Source of the DNA: JACRIM01 sp964605185
Lineage (GTDB): Bacteria > Planctomycetota > Phycisphaerae > UBA1845 > UTPLA1
NCBI GenBank assembly: GCA_964605185.1
Contig: CAZSBF010000001.1
Span: 62,001-126,000 of the forward strand
Length of the DNA stretch: 64,000 nucleotides
Direction: 5' to 3'
Shown here one piece after another: positions 59,301 to 64,000 of this stretch (its first letter is position 1; each line of letters begins with the position of its first letter). The translations under genes and the position numbers were made by a program. Under the pieces are notes generated by a model that saw nothing but the letters and a program-made list of their open reading frames with translations, searched no databases and was not told the origin of the DNA.

Positions 59301-60084
59301 CAACTCCGCTGCTGCCGTCTCCAGACGACGTGATCGAATTGCCGGTAATGGTGACGTTGCTCTTGTAAACGTCATCATCAAAGAAAACGCCATAGTCATA
59401 AATGTCGGTCATCGTGTTGCCCGTGATGGTGACCGTCATGTCATAGGCTGAGATGTTCGTGCTCAAGGGAGCCGGATACATGTGATAATAAAAGTAGATG
59501 CCGTAATCGAAGCTATCCGCGCCGCCGCTCAGGCTGAACGTGTTGTTGGTGACGATGAGCGTCGGGAAGCCGCCCTGAACGTTCGCCGGCGTCATGTCGG
59601 GGTTGATCAGGATGCCAACGTCGGCATCGGTGCCCTGCAGAATGTTGTTCGTGATCGTGACGGTGCTGTTGCCCGTCGTCGAGCCGTCGATCTTGATGCA
59701 GCAGTTGCCCGTCAGCGGCGTGTTCGCCCCGGCGTCATTCTGCTGGATGATCAGACCCTGGCCGGCGCCGCCGATGGTGATGCCGGACGAGGCGATCGTG
59801 ATCACCGGCGTGTTGTCGGTGTTCGTGGCATACACGATGGTCGCGGTCTGATTCCCGACACCGCGAAGCGTCATGTTCGCCTTGTTCATGTTGATGGTCG
59901 CAGTGACCGTGTGGGTCCCCGCGCCCAACTCAATGATGTCGCCGATCGCGGCTGCGTTAATCTGACCTTGAATGTCGCCTCCCGCAGCCACCGTAAAGGT
60001 TGCCGCTTCGACGGTGGTGAAACCGATGGCAAGCGTGAGTGTACAAATGGTAAGTGACAGAATGTTTTTAGTTACACGATTCAT
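52558..60084 (-). CDS. Giant secreted beta-helix protein: in-frame fusion of two tandem paralogues
   Basis: 2508 codons without a stop. Module 1 (60084-56305, 1260 residues): signal peptide, then a right-handed parallel beta-helix of tens of ~30-residue rungs with [IV]-x-[NG]-N-T-[VIF] and Y-G-I-Y / Y-G-S steps, a TSP3-type calcium stretch (D-A-D-G-D-G-V-I-D-C-D), and a Cys/Gly, hydrophobic, R-R-R-I-R-R tail. Module 2 (56304-52558) repeats the whole plan with its own signal peptide. Both share G-N-C-C-I-K-I-D-G-S-T-T-G-N-S near residue 130. Probably extracellular adhesins or polysaccharide-binding proteins. Whether one fused or two separate proteins are made is open. Confidence 0.85.
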   Translation of the reverse strand: MNRVTKNILSLTICTLTLAIGFTTVEAATFTVAAGGDIQGQINAAAIGDIIELGAGTHTVTATINMNKANMTLRGVGNQTATIVYATNTDNTPVITIASSGITIGGAGQGLIIQQNDAGANTPLTGNCCIKIDGSTTGNSTVTITNNILQGTDADVGILINPDMTPANVQGGFPTLIVTNNTFSLSGGADSFDYGIYFYYHMYPAPLSTNISAYDMTVTITGNTMTDIYDYGVFFDDDVYKSNVTITGNSITSSGDGSSGVEFSSDVTTFSALTVSNNTIDDFDYGLYISELNEASTLVVANNTVTNVDTYGIDVDTYNGSTTSITGNALSVDTESGSDGIESDTEYGSTTLIDGNTVTGFDSYGIYESYPYAGSTVTITNNTVLMADGGGSSYGIYTDTDYGSDTVVSNNTVKGWDYAGIYEDYPEYGSTFVCENNLIDGRDESGGDYGIYVYAPSYGSTALVNNNTVKDFHYAGIYCSSTIEYNSTLTVTNNTFTGWVSSPPDYGCYLSGDVGDHSTATITGNTFTGHDYAGFYCDDVYDNSTIHVDNNTFTSGAGGADYGVYLYNPYYYSWSTINNNTISGVDEGIEQYYVGDFATSEISGNTITAAYDSATYGLYVYEAYDGGVYTITNNTINDFEYGIYNYEVQYGSTMLIDGNTINGWWYCGLYSEYAGYEGGITTVTNNSMTAHPSGAFAGIYVYELYEGGFIIVNNNTITGYGNYGGGDAGYYNDYCYDGAGCTITGNTFTAHSAGSEYGIYLDDGVSDGSFGIFSNNTVTNFYYTAIYWYQTYDGSDTTISGNTFTAVPGGCEYGLYTDSDTDYGSTFTMSGNTFTGQRVYGAYYYDTDDGSTTTITGNTFTPHADGCQYGIYMYYGADYGSIVTLSNNTITNIIDPDEVGDDSPYDSDDGAGIFVDDEVTDASSYYITGNTITAGAGGGDNCGIILYYGAGAYGSLVEVNRNTITGFPTAAIALDDDIYDGSTFIVYRNNCTGGKRGLWWDGYDLEEGTAVSIIDNAFTDFSEDGILLDSEIFGGHLTITGNRLKTTAGAINGIRVTEDITGAAVVEIHNNCFVGSSRGITLEQEILDSASVNASENDFFGVATGVNNVNGDAAHIVNAENSFYNGAPVNAGQVDADPAAASATDADGDGVIDCDDACPDTAAGQAPDASGCSCQQNNPDGDADGDGIQDCVDNCSAVANADQADSDGDGIGDACEAPAPPGGPCGIGCGPGGGIMVPTTLLGLAMLGRRRIRRGRKDVSMKISRRTMTGLCLALAVVGLAGGEALGATINVSPGDDINAKITSATAGDTLLFAAGTYDIMAATVNINKANLIFLSVSGAAATEIKYMMNTDNTPVFTIAAPGITIGGPGQGFTITQADMGANTINGNCCIKIDGSTTGNSTITIQNCVLQGDQADQGILVNPDLTPANENDGGATLNVTTNIFQKSGATFGFRNAIQFYYHMYASPAESFSAFDATINITGNAMTFVENCGVLIEDSTHQSVVNISNNNMSSTANGYVGIYENDYFKNHSTATINGNTITGFDYPIYYYAENLSTVTCNSNTISGHTYQGIYGYVDYGSSQTIMSNSITGTATADTGIETDTEYGASSTVTGNTINSVQDYGIYESYPYSGSTYTCTNNTITMIANAGGGYGIYLSGTEYESHSVITGNTVTNYDYCGIYEGYPYAGCTTLIENNMLDALDATGSDYGIWVDYPEYGSTATINNNTVKDFNYCGFYNAGGEAGSTMTVTNNTFTGFAATAPDYGIYLTSSWYYGCTVNINNNTATGFDYAGVYTDEFYDNTSWTCNANTLTGVSTGADYGIYSEGVYYYGFCTINGNTIANFDDIGIYNNYNDDFASVTVTNNSVTTPVAGANYGMYLEYAYDGGLLTVTGNTISGGSDGIYIYEISYGGTCLVDTNTIGDWDNSGIYIDYMYYGFLTTLSNNMMTADTAGAYYGIFTYDVYEGGVLNVVNNTATGYGNTAGDEAGFWNDNSFEYGSDLNMSGNTFTAHEMGSQYGLYFDNGFDYGCYVNVANNTFTGVVGDCLYSYYCEDGSFVTFANNTFSAIAAGCDNGLYFDDGVDYGSRLTVVGNTVTGAMDYGLYMYEANDGSTVAITGNTFTGHTDGCEYGLYNEYDDYGSVINITNNSFTNIKGPAASDGYGINPLDSDYVNDGSEMTVSGNTITCLEDADSDTYGIYFNYVTAYGSSLTVADNTLTGHNYVGMYFNDDIYAGGRLDVTGNSITGGDSSLYWDASYDIENGSIVNITNNLFAAFTVDGFYMGGEIYGALVTITGNRFQGTAATNGVNFDDNISSAAEVYVNDNCFTGVTDGIRTEMILDTALVTATGNDFFGVTTNGVNNTTGDASHVINAENSFYDGAATNAGEVDADPAAASAPDADGDGVANCDDTCPQTAAGASVDAAGCSCIQLTPTADADGDGVIDCNDNCVNTANADQADSDADGIGDACEAPAPPGGPCGIGCGPGGGIMVPTMLGAGLGLFARRSIRRRR
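56304..56318 (-). promoter_or_regulatory. Internal ribosome site and start of the second module
   Basis: On the minus strand GAAAGGA lies seven bases before ATG 56304 (plus-strand reading CATCGAAACATCCTTTC). In another frame a TGA overlaps this ATG (ATGA); a single-base shift in the last codons of module 1 would give it a normal stop in an overlapping-gene arrangement. Confidence 0.65.
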
Positions 60085-60698
60085 ACATGCTCCTAGGAGG
60101 CCGAAAGGCCGTTTCCCGCAGGCGTTGAGCCTGCAGCGAGGGTGTTCTTCCCAATTTTGATGTGCGAGGTTTCAAAACGCGCAGCACAACGCGCGCGATA
60201 CAAATTAAAGATGCGAGGATTCAAACGCTTCCGTGCGATGTCGGAATCCTTATCTAGTGCGAGGCCAACCCGAACGTGCGCGCTCGACCCCGATGTCGAA
60301 CGCCCGTGTCCATCTTGTCCGGCTCGGTAGCATACAATCCTGCGACCGGCGTGCAAGTGGTTGTGAGTCGAATAGTACGGCGGTGGCGCCGTCCTTGTAA
60401 AGGGGGCATTCCCTGTCACAATTGAACCGCCCCCATGCCGCCCCACTTCTCTGTGCACTATTACCCACCGCAGAAGCTACGCAATCCTCATTACGAGTAC
60501 TGTTACTCGGCATCGGCCACAAGATCAGTGCAACCAATTTAGCTCGCCTTACAGCGGTATGTGTTGTAAACTAAGTTCCGGGGGAGAGAATCGGGAGGTC
60601 ATTTCGTTTATGCGTTTTAGCAATCGAAATGGGCCTTCCGTCGCAGCCAGTTGAATGCCCTCGCCAATTAACTCGCGTCTCCCGCGAGAACTAACATT
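60085..60698. other. Divergent intergenic region between the beta-helix gene and the TSP3 gene
   Basis: 614 bases with no convincing coding frame; short open frames lack ribosome sites and family-like composition. It should hold the promoters of both divergent genes and the structured leader described separately. A/T-richer stretches near 60530-60620 are the likely promoter area for the plus-strand gene, but no clear boxes were found. Confidence 0.6.
60099..60134 (-). promoter_or_regulatory. Two hairpins in the leader of the beta-helix gene
   Basis: GGCC-GAAA-GGCC (60099-60110) and GCAGGC (60118-60123) / GCCTGC (60129-60134) sit 15-50 bases upstream of ATG 60084 on the transcript. The Shine-Dalgarno GGAG is itself part of the palindrome CTCCTAGGAG. 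They may stabilise the message or control translation. Confidence 0.5.
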
Positions 60699-62132
60699 AT
60701 GAAGACAATTAGGTTAAACCACGTAAACCGGATCGCTCCCTTTCCTGCCCTGCTGGTGACTTTGCTCACCGCCCAAGCGGTCCAAGCCACTTTTCACCTC
60801 ATGCAGATCGAGCAAATCACGGTCGGCGTTGATGGCGACAATTCCCGCCAAGCCATTCAGTTACGAATGCGATCGGGCGGTCAGAATATCGTGTCAGAGG
60901 GCCGAATCCGCGCATGGGATGCGACTGGGAATAACCCTATCACGATCATTGACTTCGCGACGGATGTCACCAACGAAAGCGTGGGCGACCGTGTCTTTGT
61001 GGTCAGTACCAATCTGGGAGAAGTCGTCGTTCCCCAACTTTCAGCCCCCGGATCCTTCGACTTTCAGATGACCAATCAGATTCCACCGACCTACTTCGCC
61101 GCCGGTTCCCTGACCTTCGAAGAAGACAACGGTTTGATCCTGTGGCGCCTCAGTTGGGGCGGCGCGAATTACACCGGACCCACCACGGGCTCGACCACAA
61201 ACGACGCCGACGGCGAGTTCGGAAAGTTTGCCTCGGGCCTGGACGACATCACAGGTACGCGCGCATTGAAATTCCCCGGCGCCGCAAACACCCAAAGCAC
61301 CAACAACGCCGCCGATTACCAACTCATCACGACGGGCGTGGTCTACACCAACAATGCCCGTTGCGATTTCGACGTCGACTTGATGCCGACGTGCGGAATG
61401 TCGGACCTCGACATGGACATGGTCTTCGATGACTGCGACATCTGCGTCGACCCCGACAACGACGGATTTGGAAACCCCGGCTTCATGCGCACCTGTTGCC
61501 CAAATGACAACTGCCCCGCCGTTGCCAATGCCGATCAGGCCGATGCCGATGGCGATAGCGTCGGCGATGCGTGTGACACCTGCACCGACACCGACGGCGA
61601 CGGCCTCGGCAATCCCGGCTTCGCCGCCAACACCTGCGCTGCAGACAACTGTCCCGGCGTGGCCAATCCGACTCAAACCGACACCGACGGCGATGGCCTC
61701 GGCGATGCCTGCGACAATTGCGACAACGTCGTCAACGCCGATCAAGCCGACGCCGATGCCGACAGCATTGGCGACGCCTGCGACACCTGCATTGATTCTG
61801 ACGGCGACGGCTTCGGCAACCCCGGCGTTGCAACCAATACCTGCTCAACCGACAACTGCCCGAGTGTTGCCAATGCGACTCAGGCCGATGCCGATGGTGA
61901 CGGGCTTGGCGATGACTGCGATAATTGCCCCAATGCCGCCAACGTCGATCAGGCCGATACCGATGCCGATGGCGTGGGCGATACCTGCGACACCGTCGTG
62001 GGAGATGGAAATGGTGGCGGTTCGGCCGCCTGCGGTGCATCGGGCAACTGCGGCACGGGTATGATGACAATGATGCCCATGGTCGTGGCAGGGGTCGGCT
62101 TGATCCGCCGCGGCCGACGGGCGAAGCTATGA
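60699..62132 (+). CDS. Secreted TSP3-repeat protein with Cys/Gly C-terminal tail
   Basis: 477 residues. Signal peptide ending near A-V-Q-A-T. Residues ~30-230 form a beta-rich domain of unknown family. Residues ~240-440 are thrombospondin type 3 calcium repeats (D-x-D-G-D-G-x-G-D-x-C-D-x-C alternating with D-N-C-P-x-V-A-N). The end, G-x-C-G-T-G-M-M then a short hydrophobic stretch and R-R-G-R-R, mirrors the tails of the two beta-helix modules. Probably surface-anchored or sorted by the same route. Confidence 0.85.
   Translation: MKTIRLNHVNRIAPFPALLVTLLTAQAVQATFHLMQIEQITVGVDGDNSRQAIQLRMRSGGQNIVSEGRIRAWDATGNNPITIIDFATDVTNESVGDRVFVVSTNLGEVVVPQLSAPGSFDFQMTNQIPPTYFAAGSLTFEEDNGLILWRLSWGGANYTGPTTGSTTNDADGEFGKFASGLDDITGTRALKFPGAANTQSTNNAADYQLITTGVVYTNNARCDFDVDLMPTCGMSDLDMDMVFDDCDICVDPDNDGFGNPGFMRTCCPNDNCPAVANADQADADGDSVGDACDTCTDTDGDGLGNPGFAANTCAADNCPGVANPTQTDTDGDGLGDACDNCDNVVNADQADADADSIGDACDTCIDSDGDGFGNPGVATNTCSTDNCPSVANATQADADGDGLGDDCDNCPNAANVDQADTDADGVGDTCDTVVGDGNGGGSAACGASGNCGTGMMTMMPMVVAGVGLIRRGRRAKL
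61495..61990 (+). repeat. Tandem coding repeats for calcium-binding loops
   Basis: About three units of ~150 bp in which GCCGATGCCGATGGCGA-like and GGCGATGCCTGCGAC-like strings recur, encoding the alternating TSP3 loops. Such repeats can change copy number by slippage or unequal crossing over. Confidence 0.75.
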
Positions 62133-62157
62133 TCTTGAGAATTCAATGGAGCAAACC

Positions 62158-62988
62158 ATGTTGACGAAATCGTTGAAATTGAGTGTGTGGGTGTTGCTGG
62201 TTGCCGCGGGCGTGTGCCTTGCCCAGGAGAAACCCGAGCGAGGCGAAGGCCGCGAAGGACGTCGACCGCGAGAAGACCGCGCCCCACGGCTGAATCAGGC
62301 GGGCATCCGCAACCCGGAGAAGCTGCTCGAACAGATGAAGGATGAATTGAAGCTGACGGACTCGCAGCAGTCCGAGGCCAAGAAAATTGTGGACGAGTAT
62401 TCCGCCGACGTGAAAGTGCTTCGCGATTCGGCGAAGCCGCCCGCCGAGATGGGCGCCAAGTATCAGGAGTGGCGAAAGCAGTTGGATGAGGCCCGCGCCG
62501 CCAAGGATAACGCGAAGATGCAGCAGATCCTCGATCAGATGAAGGAAGACCGTAAGCAGCGCGATGCCGCCGAAGCCCCGATTCGCGAAGCCATCGAAAA
62601 GTCCACCAAGAATCTTCACGACCGGCTCGCCACCATGCTTGGCGAAAAGCAGAAGGTTGGCTTCGAAGGTCTCTGGCAGGACGCCGTGCAGGGGCGTAAC
62701 AGCGGTCCGTCGCGCATCAACCCCAGCCAACTTCGCAGCGTCGTCATGAAATTGCCGGACCTTTCGGAAGATCAAAAGAAGAAGGTGGAAGACACGCTGA
62801 AGGCCAGCGAAAAAGAAGTCGCCGATGCCAAGACCCCGGCGGACCGAAGCCGCGTCACCAAAAAACTCTACGACGACGTGCTTGCCTTGCTGAACCCTGC
62901 GCAGCAGGAAAAGGTCAAAGGCGAAATGAACTCGCGCGGCCCACGCGCCCGCGGCGGAGAAGGCAAGCCCGAGACCAAAGGCGGGTAA
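62158..62988 (+). CDS. Exported Lys/Glu-rich helical protein (CpxP/LTXXQ-like)
   Basis: 276 residues from ATG 62158, GGAG six bases upstream; ATG 62146 is possible. Signal peptide ending A-G-V-C-L-A-Q. The mature part is almost wholly helical, with L-K-L-T-D-S-Q-Q and L-N-P-A-Q-Q-E-K motifs reminiscent of Spy/CpxP-type periplasmic chaperones, and a Gly/Arg-rich ending. It begins 25 bases after the TSP3 gene and may be co-transcribed, possibly helping export or folding of that protein. Confidence 0.72.
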   Translation: MLTKSLKLSVWVLLVAAGVCLAQEKPERGEGREGRRPREDRAPRLNQAGIRNPEKLLEQMKDELKLTDSQQSEAKKIVDEYSADVKVLRDSAKPPAEMGAKYQEWRKQLDEARAAKDNAKMQQILDQMKEDRKQRDAAEAPIREAIEKSTKNLHDRLATMLGEKQKVGFEGLWQDAVQGRNSGPSRINPSQLRSVVMKLPDLSEDQKKKVEDTLKASEKEVADAKTPADRSRVTKKLYDDVLALLNPAQQEKVKGEMNSRGPRARGGEGKPETKGG

Positions 62989-63007
62989 CGCCCCTCAATA
63001 TCATCTC

Positions 63008-63073
63008 AACGCCCGACCCATTAGGTGACACGGGCGTTCGGGTAGGCGCAAAATCGCATCCGCGATTTGCGCC
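63008..63073 (+). promoter_or_regulatory. Two hairpins upstream of the MFS gene
   Basis: AACGCCCG (63008-63015) / CGGGCGTT (63031-63038) forms an 8-bp stem, terminator-like for the preceding gene but without a T run. GGCGCAAAATCGC (63045-63057) / GCGATTTGCGCC (63062-63073) forms a 12-bp stem with one bulged base and ends exactly one base before ATG 63074. Confidence 0.65.
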
Positions 63074-64000
63074 ATGCCGGTTTCCGCAAAGGCCGACGAT
63101 TCGTTGCAATCAAGCTCCGCAACATCCCAACGCACAGACGTGATCGACCCCACCTCGGACGCCGCTGCAACGCGCGCCGCGGCCGTCATCGGCTGCCTGC
63201 TGTTCGTCTCGATGATCCCCGTGACCATGCTGGTCGCCCCGCTCAAGGAACTAATCGCGATTCGCCATGGCGCCGGCGACTTCGCAACCCACGCCTTCAT
63301 GTCGATCAACATGATCGGCGCAATCCTGATCGCCCCCTTCCTCGGTGCACGGGCCGACCGACCCGCCATACGACGCCGCATCGCGATCCTCGCATTGGCG
63401 GTCGACGCCGTGCTGCTCGCGGCCATGGCCGTGGCGCCGTCCCTTGCCGTCCTGCTCACGCTTCGCTTCTTTGAAGGCGCGGCGCACGTGGTGGCCATCA
63501 GCCAGCTCATGGCCCTCGCCGCATCCTGGGCCTCCCCGCAAAAGCGCGGCCGCGCTATGGGAATGGCCGGTGCCGCAATGATGTTCGGCACGGCCTGCGG
63601 CACGCGACTCGGCGGCCCCATCTGGCACTCCATGCCGGGGTGGACCTTCCAAATCGCCGGCGCAATCAGTGCGATCGCCGCCTTTCTCGTTCTTCTGTTC
63701 GCGTCAGAGCCGCGTTCGGTGCAGTCCCAGCCGCCGGCGTTTCCCGGCATTCGCGCCACCATTCGCGAGAACCGCGCCATGGCCATCCCCTATGCATATG
63801 CACTGATGGACCGACTGTGCGTCGGCGTCATCGTGTCGACGTTTGTTCTCTACCTCAGCGACATCGGCCAGCTCGAGCCCGGTCAACGAAGTCGCCTGCT
63901 TGGATTATTCCTCATTCCCTTTGCCGCACTGGTATACCCCGCGGGAAGACTCGTGGACCGCATCGGTCGCATCTGGCCGATCTCAATTGCATCGCTGATT
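63074..64000 (+). CDS. Major facilitator superfamily transporter (3' end outside window)
   Basis: The frame is open from ATG 63074 to the last base (309 codons); the gene continues beyond the window. A ~35-residue polar N-terminus is followed by at least eight hydrophobic helices; the loop G-A-R-A-D-R-P-x-I-R-R-R after the second helix matches the MFS motif A. Likely a drug or metabolite exporter; substrate unknown. The start is adjacent to a strong hairpin and has no ribosome site, so a downstream start is possible. Confidence 0.85.
   Translation, partial: MPVSAKADDSLQSSSATSQRTDVIDPTSDAAATRAAAVIGCLLFVSMIPVTMLVAPLKELIAIRHGAGDFATHAFMSINMIGAILIAPFLGARADRPAIRRRIAILALAVDAVLLAAMAVAPSLAVLLTLRFFEGAAHVVAISQLMALAASWASPQKRGRAMGMAGAAMMFGTACGTRLGGPIWHSMPGWTFQIAGAISAIAAFLVLLFASEPRSVQSQPPAFPGIRATIRENRAMAIPYAYALMDRLCVGVIVSTFVLYLSDIGQLEPGQRSRLLGLFLIPFAALVYPAGRLVDRIGRIWPISIASLI

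Noticed and set aside
52558..60084. Regular DNA repeats that could be mistaken for a CRISPR array
   Set aside because: The repeats are coding, imperfect, in frame and ~100 bp apart with no conserved direct repeat or unique spacers; no cas genes are nearby.
60093..60458. 121-codon minus-strand open frame in the divergent region
   Set aside because: No ribosome site, composition unlike the neighbouring proteins, and it overlaps the probable leader of the beta-helix gene.

Overview
The window reads as a chromosomal segment of a planctomycete, probably Phycisphaerae-like, at roughly 60% G+C. This is inferred from an ECF sigma factor followed directly by a Ser/Thr kinase with a TPR tail, the carbamoyltransferase-SxtJ-DUF5989 trio, several secreted proteins ending in dockerin-like calcium repeats, thrombospondin-3-type repeats, and giant secreted beta-helix proteins ending in a Cys/Gly, hydrophobic, Arg-rich tail. 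No phage, IS element, integrase or CRISPR array was recognised.

Layout. 1-6124: end of a dockerin protein, tRNA-Thr(CGU), a tricorn-type protease and a second dockerin protein. 6457-11167: carbamoyltransferase, SxtJ, DUF5989 and a secreted beta-helix protein. 11263-17500: CYTH protein, aconitase, a trans-sulfuration PLP enzyme and a beta-propeller/dockerin protein. 17773-20904: ECF sigma factor and kinase. 20969-27133: trpG/pabA-like gene, then argR-argG-argH-proB-proA (arginine and proline biosynthesis). 27137-28675: secreted protein and glycosyltransferase. 28730-34679: arsenic island (two ArsR repressors, ArsM, ACR3, plus a secreted thioredoxin-fold protein and a MacB-like ABC exporter). 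34782-36602: di-heme peroxidase with dockerin. 36838-41978: pheS, small accessory genes, asnS. 42197-46670: ankyrin, DUF5063, nitroreductase, TetR, MddA-like and DUF1569 genes. 46682-52447: HDOD-histidine kinase system and mnmG. 52558-62132: tandem giant beta-helix modules and a TSP3 protein sharing a C-terminal tail. 62158-64000: a periplasmic helical protein and the start of an MFS transporter.

Themes. (1) Two conserved genes, arsM and asnS, each have a detached second copy of their own 3' end further downstream, with accessory genes in between, as if cargo had integrated at gene 3' ends. (2) The ArsR-led operon at 28893-32082 joins a secreted, CXXC-less double thioredoxin-fold protein with a Cys-rich tail to an ABC exporter whose extracytoplasmic domain carries a Cys-Cys motif; this is the best candidate here for a little-described metal(loid) or thiol system. 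(3) Two giant paralogous beta-helix proteins are joined in frame with no stop codon, although the second keeps its own ribosome site, start and signal peptide. (4) Several promoters have inverted-repeat operators overlapping or beside the -10 box with very short or no leaders (argR and both arsR genes).
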